Under the pieces are notes generated by a model. That model saw nothing but the letters and a program-made list of their open reading frames with translations. It was not told where the DNA came from and made no database searches. Shown piece after piece: positions 7,464 through 15,898 of a stretch of DNA of 28,838 bases. The translations under genes were made by a program, and so were the position numbers. The stretch comes from JAHFOW01 sp964370795 (lineage in GTDB: Bacteria > Planctomycetota > Brocadiia > Brocadiales > Brocadiaceae), in contig CAYJME010000014.1 in assembly GCA_964370795.1 (NCBI GenBank), positions 1 through 28,838 of the forward strand, given 5' to 3'. Every line of letters starts with the position of its first letter. Position 1 is the stretch's first letter.

Positions 7464-8702
7464 ATGGAAGAAACAAGGATTGTAATTACCGGAGTCTCTG
7501 TAATATCATCAATTGGAACTGGTAAAGATATTTTTTGGGAAAATTTGACGAGGGGTATTTCAGGTATAAAACCTGTCGCCTCGTTTGACGTAAGTAAATA
7601 CAATAGTAAGCAGGCTGGCGAAATCTCTGACTTTGATGCAAAGATATACCTTGGACCAAAAGGAATTCGCCATATTGATAGAACCTCTCTTCTTGTATCA
7701 TCTGCGACAGTTCTCGCGATCAAGGATGCAAATCTCGATAATAATACCTATTGCGCCGATGAGTTAGGCATTGTTGTAGGTTCCACATATGGAAGCATTA
7801 ACAGCATCAGTTCTTTTGATTTTCAGTCATTACGCGAAGGTCCCAATTATGTCAATCCAATGGACTTTCCCAATACCGTGTTAAATGCCCCTGCAAGCCG
7901 TGCGTCCATTTTTTGCAATGCGACGGGGTTAAGCACGACTATTTCAAATGGAGTGACAAGCAGTATTGACGCAATTATTTATGCCTCTGATTTCCTACGC
8001 ATGGGTCGGGTAAAGGCAGTCGTTGCAGGCGGTGTACATGGCTTAACTCCCGATATATTCTGGGGCGCTCATAATTCGAAAATACTGGCCGGAAGCAAGC
8101 CTGGAACTATTGAGATCTCCGCGCCATTTGATAAAAGGCGCAACGGAATGGTTCTTGGCGAAGCATCGGCATTGGTTATCCTGGAAACCCTGGAAGATGC
8201 GCTTAAAAGGAATGCGCCTATATATGCGGAAATAAAAGGTTATGGAACTGCATTTGAGCCTGGAATGGCGGTTAATAAGAATTATCAAACAGACGGCAAT
8301 AAAAGAGCCATTATGAGCGCTATAAAGGGCGCTCATTTTACGCTTCATGATATTTCTTACATATCTGCAAATGCTTATTCGGGCGCCTATGGCGATGCGC
8401 TTGAAGCACGGGTTATAAAAGATGTATTTGGCATGAGGTCAAAACTTATTCCTGTAACTGCAATTAAGTCGATGACAGGTGAGTGCTTAGATGCTTCTGG
8501 CGCATTACAAACTGTGGCTGCTGTAATGTCCATTAAGTCAAATACGATTCCTCCGATGATTAATTATAAGGAACACGACGAAAACTGTGATTTGAATTTT
8601 GCTACGAGTAATAGTGTTATGCCCGTCAAGAATGTCCTTATTAATACTATCTCTCGCCTGGGAAACAACTCTTCCTTGATAGTATCCAAATATAAACAAT
8701 AA
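7464..8702 (+). CDS. FabF paralogue lacking all catalytic residues (KS-beta/chain-length-factor-like)
   Basis: A 412-residue protein of FabF fold and length, with start ATG 7464 after AGAGGA. Aligned by eye with its upstream neighbour, the nucleophile position is Val164 (SNGVTSS where TACAAGN is expected), the first His is Asn303 (SANAYSG for SAHGTGT) and the second is Glu340 (MTGECLD for MIGHTMG). Flanking sequence is well kept (PFDKRRNGMVLGEASALVILE, SRLGNNSSL), so the gene is under selection and is not decaying. By analogy with chain-length factors it likely dimerises with the active FabF and shapes the substrate tunnel. It cannot condense on its own by the normal mechanism. Confidence 0.88.
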   Translation: MEETRIVITGVSVISSIGTGKDIFWENLTRGISGIKPVASFDVSKYNSKQAGEISDFDAKIYLGPKGIRHIDRTSLLVSSATVLAIKDANLDNNTYCADELGIVVGSTYGSINSISSFDFQSLREGPNYVNPMDFPNTVLNAPASRASIFCNATGLSTTISNGVTSSIDAIIYASDFLRMGRVKAVVAGGVHGLTPDIFWGAHNSKILAGSKPGTIEISAPFDKRRNGMVLGEASALVILETLEDALKRNAPIYAEIKGYGTAFEPGMAVNKNYQTDGNKRAIMSAIKGAHFTLHDISYISANAYSGAYGDALEARVIKDVFGMRSKLIPVTAIKSMTGECLDASGALQTVAAVMSIKSNTIPPMINYKEHDENCDLNFATSNSVMPVKNVLINTISRLGNNSSLIVSKYKQ

Positions 8703-8705
8703 TAC

Positions 8706-10160
8706 ATGATGCTCTCCAATATACCGATTCAATCCACAAAAAAGGATAAATTATTTCCTTGTTATGATGTGGTTGTTATTGGTGCAGGTATTGCTGGTCT
8801 GGTGTGTGCCTCATTTCTCGCTAAAAGTGGTAAAAAAGTACTTATAGTCGAACAACATTCAATACCGGGTGGCTACTGTACCTCGTTTAAACGAAAGGGT
8901 TTTAATTTCGATGCAGCAGTTCATCATATTGGAGGATGTGGGAAGTGGAGTAACGTAGGACGGTGTCTAAAGACACTTGGCGTTGAAATAGATTTCTATC
9001 CCCTCGATCCAATGGATCATTTGTTTTTTCCTGGTTTTACTATTGAAATACCAGCCGACTTAGACAATTACATCTCATACCTTCAGAAACGTTATCCACA
9101 GGAAAAAGATAACATTGGGAAATTTTTCCGGGAGTTTGTCAAACTCTATCGCGCCACATTTAATAACGAAAAAAGTCAAATTATAGATGAATATAAGAAC
9201 CAGACATATAGTGAGATGCTGGATACTTTTTTTGAGAATGAAGAACTTAAAATAGTTTTGTCTGGGCAATGGGGCTACATAGGCCTCCCCCCTGCCCAAG
9301 CCTCTGCTCTTGCGATGTGTCAGATGCTCATCAATTATCTTAAAGATGGTGCTTTTTTTCCTCAAGGTGGTACGCAAGAGTTTGCAAATGCAATTTGTAA
9401 GAAATTTATTGATTTTGGCGGCCATATTATGTTATCATCCAAGGCCGAAAAAATTTTATTGGATGGACGAACCATAGCAGGTATTAAATTAGATGATGGT
9501 AAAGAAATACCTGCCGGGGTTGTTGTTTCAAATATTGATGCACGACAGACTTTCTTTAACCTATTAGATGGTAAATTGGATGCTTCATTCCTTAATAAAG
9601 TGGAAAGGATGAAGGAAAGTTGTTCTTTTTTTCTCTTATATTTAGGTTTAGGAAGCGGCTTAGATTTAAGCAATTTTAGCAGAGGTTTTTATCATACGAA
9701 TGTTCAGATAAATTACAAAGATGATGAATGGATGTACATATCCGTGCCGACAAAAATATGCTCAACGCTTGCGCCGCAGAATAAACAAATAATTTCCGCT
9801 GTTGTTTATTTAAAAGAGAATACATATAAAAACGTTGTTGATTGGAAAGCTTTTAAAGAAACAATGACGTTAAATGCAATAAATCGTTTAGAAGTTTATC
9901 TTCCCAATATAAAAAAGCATATTGAAGTAAAAGAAGCGGCTACACCGAAAACCCTTGAACGGTATACGTTAAATACAAATGGTTCAGCTTATGGCTGGGC
10001 AGTTTCTGTAGATCAAACAGGGGAAAACAGACTGCCATATAAGACCCCTATAGAAAATTTATATTTGGCCGGGCACTGGACAAGACCAGGACCTGGGGTT
10101 TCTGCTGTAGTTTCTTCGGGTTGGGGTGTTGCTAACTTAATTATGGAGAATTGGAGGTAA
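8706..10160 (+). CDS. Phytoene-desaturase/CrtISO-like FAD oxidoreductase
   Basis: A 484-residue flavoprotein. The N-terminal dinucleotide fold is DVVVIGAGIAGLVCAS (GxGxxG at 26-31, acidic end Glu49), followed by GGYCTSFKRKGFNFD, the motif after the FAD site in the CrtI/retinol-saturase family. The C-terminal FAD contact is LYLAGHWTRPGPGVSAVVSS. Family members desaturate, saturate or isomerise polyene chains. It starts 3 nt after the KS-beta stop, without a clear ribosome-binding site, so translation is likely coupled. Here it could introduce or isomerise double bonds in the chain built by the upstream enzymes. Substrate and direction of the reaction cannot be read from sequence. Confidence 0.88.
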   Translation: MMLSNIPIQSTKKDKLFPCYDVVVIGAGIAGLVCASFLAKSGKKVLIVEQHSIPGGYCTSFKRKGFNFDAAVHHIGGCGKWSNVGRCLKTLGVEIDFYPLDPMDHLFFPGFTIEIPADLDNYISYLQKRYPQEKDNIGKFFREFVKLYRATFNNEKSQIIDEYKNQTYSEMLDTFFENEELKIVLSGQWGYIGLPPAQASALAMCQMLINYLKDGAFFPQGGTQEFANAICKKFIDFGGHIMLSSKAEKILLDGRTIAGIKLDDGKEIPAGVVVSNIDARQTFFNLLDGKLDASFLNKVERMKESCSFFLLYLGLGSGLDLSNFSRGFYHTNVQINYKDDEWMYISVPTKICSTLAPQNKQIISAVVYLKENTYKNVVDWKAFKETMTLNAINRLEVYLPNIKKHIEVKEAATPKTLERYTLNTNGSAYGWAVSVDQTGENRLPYKTPIENLYLAGHWTRPGPGVSAVVSSGWGVANLIMENWR

Positions 10161-10165
10161 AAATT

Positions 10166-11626
10166 ATGAAAAGAAAAATGATGTTAATTAACCCTCATAA
10201 ACCGGGCAGGTGCGGTGAAGAGAGCATTACGGTAATCGTACAAATGCCCTTGAACCTTGCTTATGTTGCCGCCCTTACGCCAGGCGACTGGGAATTCGAT
10301 GTTATCGATGAAAATGTCGAATTAGCGTTAGACGATAATGGTGAAATTACCTTCAAACCAGTCGATTTGGTATGTATTACATCGGTTACCTATCAATCTC
10401 CCAGGGCATATGCAATCGCAGCCGCATGCAGAAAAAAAGGAATGCCCGTAATTATGGGTGGTATACACGCCTCTGTAATGCCAGAAGAAGCTGCAAAGTA
10501 TGTTGACTCAGTTTTTGTGGGTGAAGCAGAGGAAGTCTGGCCGCAGGTTATAAAGGACTTTGAAGAAGGAAAACTTAAGAAGGTATATCAAGGCGGGTTG
10601 CCCCCTCTCAGTTTGATGAAGAGGGTATATCCAAATAGGGAACTTATGAAGAAAAAATACGATTACAAGTTCTCTTCAATCGTTACAACAAAAGGCTGCC
10701 CCAATTACTGTGATTTCTGTAGCGTTCCTACTTTCCAGGGTAGAAAATTCAGGGAAAGACCTTATGAAGATGTACTTGATGAGATGGCAGCTACCAGTTA
10801 CACAGGTTTGATGTTAGCTGAAGATAATTTCTATGGACATGGAAAAAAGTCAAACGAGAGGGCACGCGACCTCTTTAAAGGGATGGTTGAGCGTGGTATT
10901 CACAAGGACTGGTTGGGATTTACAGCTTTAAATATTTCTCAGGATAAAGAAACCCTTGATTATATGGCAAAGAGCGGTTGTTTTGGTATGCTCATAGGGA
11001 TTGAGTCTACGAATGAAGCCGTTCTCGAGAAAATGAACAAACGTGTGAATCTTAAGTTAGGTACAGATAGCTATTTTGATTGTATCCAGAAGATACATGA
11101 TTCTGGCCTTGTTGTTTGGGGTTCCGTGGTGTTTGGAGCAGATGGCGATGGTAAAGATTCCTTTAAAAGAATGACCGATTTTATATTAGAAAACAACATT
11201 GATATTCTAACATTCGGTATCAACTGTCCATTTCCGAAAACTCAATTGTATGCAAGACTGGACAAAGAAAAGAGAATTTTCAGGAAGAATTATCCTGATG
11301 ACTGGCAATACTACGATACCGCGCACGTGGTTCACCGATTTGTAGATATGACGTTAGAGGACTTTATTGAAGGTATGCAGTATGTATACGATCATATTTA
11401 TGCGGGCGATAATTTAAGGAAACGTTTCAGGAATTCTATCAAGACAACCAAAAACCCAAGAAATTCCATGTTTGCATTCAGGGTTGGCTCTGACTGGAAA
11501 CAGGTATTTGAACAAGTCTTACTGAATTTGAAGGAGTTAAATGATTCCGGAGATTATTATAAGGATTGTTACTCATCAAACGTGATCCCTGTATCAACCC
11601 CAGCGATGGCGGCAGTTGCCACTTAA
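10166..11626 (+). CDS. Cobalamin-binding-type radical SAM enzyme
   Basis: A 486-residue protein with start ATG 10166, 7 nt after GGAGG (10154-10158); that site overlaps the end of the flavoprotein gene. The N-terminal about 150 residues look like a B12-binding Rossmann domain (LINPHKPG, LAYVAAL, MGGIHASVMPEEA, VFVGEAEEVWP), without the lower-ligand DxHxxG motif. The radical SAM cluster motif is CX3CX2C at Cys178, Cys182, Cys185 (GCPNYCDFC). A SAM-contact segment follows (GIESTNEAVLEKMNK). The family includes methylases, ring-formers and P-methyltransferases. As the last gene before a terminator it is a good candidate for the unusual C-C bond chemistry of this cluster. Exact reaction unknown. 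Confidence 0.9.
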   Translation: MKRKMMLINPHKPGRCGEESITVIVQMPLNLAYVAALTPGDWEFDVIDENVELALDDNGEITFKPVDLVCITSVTYQSPRAYAIAAACRKKGMPVIMGGIHASVMPEEAAKYVDSVFVGEAEEVWPQVIKDFEEGKLKKVYQGGLPPLSLMKRVYPNRELMKKKYDYKFSSIVTTKGCPNYCDFCSVPTFQGRKFRERPYEDVLDEMAATSYTGLMLAEDNFYGHGKKSNERARDLFKGMVERGIHKDWLGFTALNISQDKETLDYMAKSGCFGMLIGIESTNEAVLEKMNKRVNLKLGTDSYFDCIQKIHDSGLVVWGSVVFGADGDGKDSFKRMTDFILENNIDILTFGINCPFPKTQLYARLDKEKRIFRKNYPDDWQYYDTAHVVHRFVDMTLEDFIEGMQYVYDHIYAGDNLRKRFRNSIKTTKNPRNSMFAFRVGSDWKQVFEQVLLNLKELNDSGDYYKDCYSSNVIPVSTPAMAAVAT

Positions 11627-11652
11627 CGGTCGTTTATTTTAGATGATAAAAC

Positions 11653-11697
11653 TTATAAGGGCACATCAAATATTGTAAAATTGATGTGCCTTTATAA
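11653..11697 (+). terminator. Strong hairpin after the radical SAM gene
   Basis: Arms 11653-11669 and 11681-11697 form a stem of about 17 bp with one G-U pair (core GCACATCAA / TTGATGTGC) around an 11-nt loop. The 3' arm ends in TTTATAA, a weak U-tract. It likely ends the lipid operon. Confidence 0.7.
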
Positions 11698-11757
11698 TAG
11701 CAAACTTGTTTTATGTTCGCTTGTGATAAATTTTATTCTCAAAGGAGGAGGTGAATT

Positions 11758-11886
11758 ATGATCGGTAAATTATTATCACTATCTATGGAAAAATCGATTA
11801 TCCCTGATATTAGTCCAAAGGCAATTATGATCGTTGCAATTGCCCTGATTTTTGTTATTTTATTCACCTGGAAAAAGGAGGGATAA
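11758..11886 (+). CDS. 42-residue single-pass membrane protein
   Basis: A small gene with a very strong ribosome-binding site (AAAGGAGGAGGTG, 11741-11753) just before ATG 11758. It encodes 42 residues: a polar/amphipathic N-terminus (MIGKLLSLSMEKS), one hydrophobic segment at about 22-38 (AIMIVAIALIFVILFTW) and a KKEG tail. Its stop (11884-11886) is 1 nt before the TTG start of the flavoprotein gene, and that gene's ribosome-binding site (AAGGAGG, 11875-11881) lies within the KKEG codons. Translation is therefore coupled. I do not recognise the family; it may anchor or partner the downstream enzyme. Confidence 0.72.
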   Translation: MIGKLLSLSMEKSIIPDISPKAIMIVAIALIFVILFTWKKEG

Positions 11887-11887
11887 A

Positions 11888-13315
11888 TTGCTTGATACAA
11901 GCTCCCCTTTTGACCTTGCAATCATTGGAGGCGGGCCGGGAGGTTATGTTGCGGCAATTAAAGCAGCTCAATTTGGATTAAAAACTGCTCTTGTTGAAAA
12001 AGAAAAGGTTGGTGGTGCGTGTTTACACTGGGGCTGTATCCCAACAAAGGCGCTCCTCCATTCTGCAGATCTTTACAGAAAACTTTATAAAGCAGAAGAA
12101 TGTGGCATAATCTTAGAAAAGATAGGCATCGATTATACACGGCTTCACCGGCGCAAAGAATCCATAGTTAAGCGGTTGTTCCAGGGTATCCAATTTCTTC
12201 TCAAGAAAAATGGCGTGGAAGTCTTTGAAGGCGTTGGACAACTCACGTCTCCAGGTAGTATATTATTAAAAAGAAATGGAACTGAGAGTGGTAAGATAAC
12301 TGCAAAAAATGTTATTCTGGCTACCGGCTCTATTCCACTCATTCCTCACACAATTCACCATGATGGGCGATATGTACTTACAAGTAATGATATCCTGGTA
12401 TTGGAAGAGATTCCAAAATCAATAGTTATTGCGGGTGGTGGCGCTGTAGGCGTTGAATTTGCGCATCTTCTTAATACATTCGGGACAAAAGTAACGATTA
12501 TTGAACTTTTAGACGATATCCTTCCCGCTGAAGATAAAGAGGTATCCGCTACTTTACGGAAAGCTTTTGCTAAAAGAGGTATTGATATATTAACAAATAC
12601 CTCTTTAGAAAAGGTTGAAATAGATAATGGTGTTCGGGTAGAGATAAAAAGAAAGATACAATCCCCCCCTGTTTCAAATGAAACCAGAGAATCATTAAAA
12701 GCAGATTACTTACTCCTTGCTTTAGGGCGAACGCCTGCCTTACAAAATGTTGGATTAGAGAATTTATTCTCAGGTTTTAAGGAAAAATACGTGCAAACAA
12801 ATGAGGTAATGGAAACCAATCAGAATGGATTGTTTGCGATTGGCGATATAACTGGTCCCCCTTTTCTGGCTCACAAGGCATCCCGTCAAGGTTTGCAGGC
12901 TGTTTCTCATATTGCGGGTAAAGAAACCACCCCCATAAATTATCAAAATATTCCAGGGGTAACATATTGCTTTCCTCAAGTGGCAAGCATGGGGCTTACG
13001 CAGGAAGAGGCAGAAAAAAAGGGATATAAGATAAAAGTAGGAAAATTTCCGTTCATTGCAAATAGTAAGGCCATTATTGATGGGGAATATGAGGATGGAT
13101 TTGTAAAAATTATTGCAGATGAAAAATATGGTGAAATACTGGGCGTACATGCCATGGGACCAAATGTGGGTGAATTAATATGGGGTGCATCGCTCACCAC
13201 TTTACTGGAAGGAACAGTTTTTGAGATATCAAACAACTTCTTCCCCCACCCTACCCTTTCTGAAGCTATCCTGGAAGCCGCACATGCAGTTGTTAGCAAA
13301 CCGATTCACCTGTAA
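11888..13315 (+). CDS. lpdA: Dihydrolipoamide-dehydrogenase-like flavoprotein
   Basis: A 475-residue FAD disulfide oxidoreductase. TTG 11888 is chosen as start because AAGGAGG lies 6 nt before it and the longer frame would overlap the small membrane-protein gene. FAD motif IIGGGPGG at 12-19, redox pair Cys45/Cys50 in GGACLHWGCIPTK, NAD(P) motif IAGGGAVGVEFA, second FAD motif LFAIGDITG, and the C-terminal HPTLSE (His454, Glu459) of the dimer active site. It would oxidise dihydrolipoamide or a related dithiol with NAD. No E1/E2 subunits are nearby, so it may serve a complex encoded elsewhere or have another dithiol substrate. Confidence 0.87.
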   Translation: MLDTSSPFDLAIIGGGPGGYVAAIKAAQFGLKTALVEKEKVGGACLHWGCIPTKALLHSADLYRKLYKAEECGIILEKIGIDYTRLHRRKESIVKRLFQGIQFLLKKNGVEVFEGVGQLTSPGSILLKRNGTESGKITAKNVILATGSIPLIPHTIHHDGRYVLTSNDILVLEEIPKSIVIAGGGAVGVEFAHLLNTFGTKVTIIELLDDILPAEDKEVSATLRKAFAKRGIDILTNTSLEKVEIDNGVRVEIKRKIQSPPVSNETRESLKADYLLLALGRTPALQNVGLENLFSGFKEKYVQTNEVMETNQNGLFAIGDITGPPFLAHKASRQGLQAVSHIAGKETTPINYQNIPGVTYCFPQVASMGLTQEEAEKKGYKIKVGKFPFIANSKAIIDGEYEDGFVKIIADEKYGEILGVHAMGPNVGELIWGASLTTLLEGTVFEISNNFFPHPTLSEAILEAAHAVVSKPIHL

Positions 13316-13408
13316 TTACATTCAAAAGAGTTCTCATATTGACAAATCTATGATTATTTCTAAAATAAAATACTACCAAAAAAGTACGTTAACGAACGAG
13401 TATCTCCT

Positions 13409-15106
13409 ATGAATAGTGAAGCAAAGATTGCATATTTTTCTATGGAAATCGGTCTTTCCAACGACATACCACCATACAGCGGTGGACTGGGAGTGCTTGC
13501 AGGAGACACGATAAAATCAGGCGCCGACCTTAAAATACCGCTCATTGCGGTTACCTTACTCTCGAAAAAGGGTTATTTCCGCCAGGATATAGATAACGAT
13601 GGCAGACAAATTGAATATCCTATACATTGGGAACCATCCAAATTTATGACTCTTCGACCAAGAAAGGTGAAAGTCCAGATTGAGGGGCGTGATGTTTATA
13701 TCCAGGCTTGGTGCTATAAAGTAAAAAGCGTTACGGGCGGAGAAGTGGATGTATACTATCTTGATACTGATATGGAGGAAAATACGCAGGAAGACCGGGA
13801 TATTACAGCCGTTTTATACGGTGGTGATGACCGTTACCGACTAAAACAGGAAATTGTTCTGGGTATTGGTGGTGTGCGTGTTCTCCGGGCACTTGGTATC
13901 CATGTTAAAAAGTATCATATGAACGAAGGACATGCGAGCTTATTAACACTCGAGTTGCTTTTGATGCATAAGAGGGATGTCGAAAGCGTCTGGGATGAAA
14001 GGTGGGTATGGGATACAGATACAGTAAGAGACCTGTGTGTCTTTACGACACATACCCCTATTGAAGCAGGTCATGATAGATTTTCTTACGACCTTATTAA
14101 AAAAGTGCTCGGTGAATTCGTACCCCTTGAGTTGTTGAAATCTCTCTGTGGTCAACAATATCTCAATATGACACTCCTTGCCCTCAATTTAAGTAAATAT
14201 GTAAATGGTGTTGCAAAAAAGCATGGCGAGGTATCTAAAATTTTATTCCCAGGTTATGAAATTAATGCAATAACAAATGGTGTTCATTCATTTACCTGGA
14301 CATGCGAATATTTTAAACAATTGTATGATAAATACATACCTAGTTGGGCAAATGAACCTGAGTTATTCGTCCGTGCTGAAAATATCCCTGATGAGGAGGT
14401 ATGGGAGGCACACCTTTCCGCAAAAAATGACCTGCTCAATTATATCAATAAGTCAACGGGTTCCAAATTCAGTCGAGACGTATTAACTATTGGTTTCGCA
14501 AGGAGATTTACTTCCTACAAAAGGGCAGATTTGTTATTTTCAAATTTGGATCGGCTTACAAAAATAAGTGAAAAAGGCATGTTTCAGATCATATTCGCAG
14601 GAAAAGCACACCCCAGGGATACGCTCGGCAAGGATATTATAAAAAAGATTTATGATCTTGCAAAAATAATTAACGATAACGTCAATGTCGTGTTTTTGAA
14701 AGATTATAACATGGCGATGGCATTAAAGCTCATTTCTGGAGTAGATGTTTGGTTAAATACCCCACTACGTCCACGCGAGGCATCTGGTACGAGCGGTATG
14801 AAGGCAGCCCATAATGGCGTTATTAATTTTAGCATTCTGGACGGATGGTGGATTGAGGGGCATATAGAAGGAATTACGGGTTGGTCCATTGGTCCAAAAC
14901 CATTAGAATCATCGCTTTCTATTACAAATGATACAGTTGATGCCGATGACCTGTACTATAAATTAGAAAATATTATTATCCCCATGTACTATCAGGACAG
15001 AACTCTGTGGATAAAAATCATGAAAAATTCTATCAGCAAGATAGCATATTATTTTAACAGTCACCGTATGATGCGCCGTTATGTGACTGAGGCATATATT
15101 CGATAG
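13409..15106 (+). CDS. glgP: Short-form alpha-glucan (glycogen/maltodextrin) phosphorylase
   Basis: A 565-residue GT35-type phosphorylase. It starts with the family's IAYFSMEIGLSNDIPPYSGGLG, has the KYHMNEGHAS segment, and carries the pyridoxal-phosphate lysine, Lys465, in EASGTSGMKAAHNG followed by SILDGWW. It cleaves alpha-1,4-glucan with phosphate to give glucose 1-phosphate. At 565 residues it matches the short alpha-glucan phosphorylase subgroup, without the extra N-terminal domain of the 800-850 residue enzymes. No clear ribosome-binding site precedes ATG 13409. It ends 4 nt before the HAD phosphatase gene, so the two are likely cotranscribed and possibly work together in sugar-phosphate turnover. 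Confidence 0.92.
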   Translation: MNSEAKIAYFSMEIGLSNDIPPYSGGLGVLAGDTIKSGADLKIPLIAVTLLSKKGYFRQDIDNDGRQIEYPIHWEPSKFMTLRPRKVKVQIEGRDVYIQAWCYKVKSVTGGEVDVYYLDTDMEENTQEDRDITAVLYGGDDRYRLKQEIVLGIGGVRVLRALGIHVKKYHMNEGHASLLTLELLLMHKRDVESVWDERWVWDTDTVRDLCVFTTHTPIEAGHDRFSYDLIKKVLGEFVPLELLKSLCGQQYLNMTLLALNLSKYVNGVAKKHGEVSKILFPGYEINAITNGVHSFTWTCEYFKQLYDKYIPSWANEPELFVRAENIPDEEVWEAHLSAKNDLLNYINKSTGSKFSRDVLTIGFARRFTSYKRADLLFSNLDRLTKISEKGMFQIIFAGKAHPRDTLGKDIIKKIYDLAKIINDNVNVVFLKDYNMAMALKLISGVDVWLNTPLRPREASGTSGMKAAHNGVINFSILDGWWIEGHIEGITGWSIGPKPLESSLSITNDTVDADDLYYKLENIIIPMYYQDRTLWIKIMKNSISKIAYYFNSHRMMRRYVTEAYIR

Positions 15107-15110
15107 TCGT

Positions 15111-15794
15111 ATGCCAGTGGATTTAAGAAATATTAAAGCTATAATCTTTGACTTGGACGACACACTCTACGATTGTAGTGGTACGCTTGTATTTCGCGGG
15201 AGAAAAAAAGTCGCAAAAACACTAGCAAAACTCATCCACTGTTCCGAAGATGAGGCATACCTTCTCCAATTAAAAACCGATGAAGAACTCGGAGCAAAGG
15301 CAAATATCTATGAGAAGATTGTCTCGATTTACAACCTCCCGCCTCATTGTGCAAAGGAGTTACTGGAGGAATTCATCCATGTTGATATCTCCAATATTAA
15401 CCTTTTCCCCGATGTTGTCGATACGCTGGTAAAGTTAAAAAAGCAGGGTCATACATTAATACTGATAACTTCTGGCGAAAATTATACACAAAGGAAAAAG
15501 ATTGAGGTGCTTGGATTACATGGCAATTACTTTGATGAAATTTTAATTGCCGAACGGAACAACGGCAAGACCAAAAAGAATTGTTTTCGGGATGTTATAC
15601 GAAAATATAATTTAAAGCCGGGAGAAATTGTTTGTATCGGTGATAAAATAGAAGACGAATTAACCGCTGCCAACTCATTGGGAATTACTACCGTGATGTT
15701 CGAGCATGGAAGGCATTATACTGCATATCTTAAAGAACAGAATAAGGGGACAATGCCGGATTACTCTATTAAGCGTATTACAGAACTTCTGTAA
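15111..15794 (+). CDS. HAD-superfamily phosphatase
   Basis: A 227-residue haloacid-dehalogenase-type hydrolase. Motif I is FDLDDTLYD (nucleophile Asp14, acid/base Asp16), motif II is ITSG (Thr120/Ser121), motif III lysine is around 153-155 (NGKTKK), and motif IV is GDKIEDE (Asp178, Asp182). The helical cap between motifs I and II marks subfamily I, as in phosphoglycolate- or pyrimidine-nucleotidase-like enzymes. It follows the glucan phosphorylase by 4 nt. The natural substrate cannot be fixed from sequence; a sugar phosphate is a reasonable guess from context. Confidence 0.85.
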   Translation: MPVDLRNIKAIIFDLDDTLYDCSGTLVFRGRKKVAKTLAKLIHCSEDEAYLLQLKTDEELGAKANIYEKIVSIYNLPPHCAKELLEEFIHVDISNINLFPDVVDTLVKLKKQGHTLILITSGENYTQRKKIEVLGLHGNYFDEILIAERNNGKTKKNCFRDVIRKYNLKPGEIVCIGDKIEDELTAANSLGITTVMFEHGRHYTAYLKEQNKGTMPDYSIKRITELL

Positions 15795-15819
15795 TACATC
15801 CAATGCTCAAATTTTCATA

Positions 15820-15847
15820 AACCCTGCTTCCAGACGATTGCAGGGTT
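15820..15847. terminator. Terminator-like hairpin between convergent genes
   Basis: AACCCTGC (15820-15827) pairs with GCAGGGTT (15840-15847) around a 12-nt loop, between the convergent HAD and FabZ-like genes. Neither side has a long U-tract. Confidence 0.5.
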
Positions 15848-15898
15848 AGATTAATCTTCATTGTCCAAGGTGCCGAGGCTTAAAGAAATAGATATTTG

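Noticed and set aside
12770..13150. 126-codon open frame on the minus strand
   Set aside because: It lies wholly within the dihydrolipoamide-dehydrogenase gene, has no ribosome-binding site and reads as low-quality aromatic/Cys-rich sequence typical of an antisense shadow.
13185..13412. 75-codon plus-strand frame linking the flavoprotein and the phosphorylase
   Set aside because: Its first part overlaps the flavoprotein gene in another frame; it has no ribosome-binding site, and the rest is A/T-rich spacer translation.
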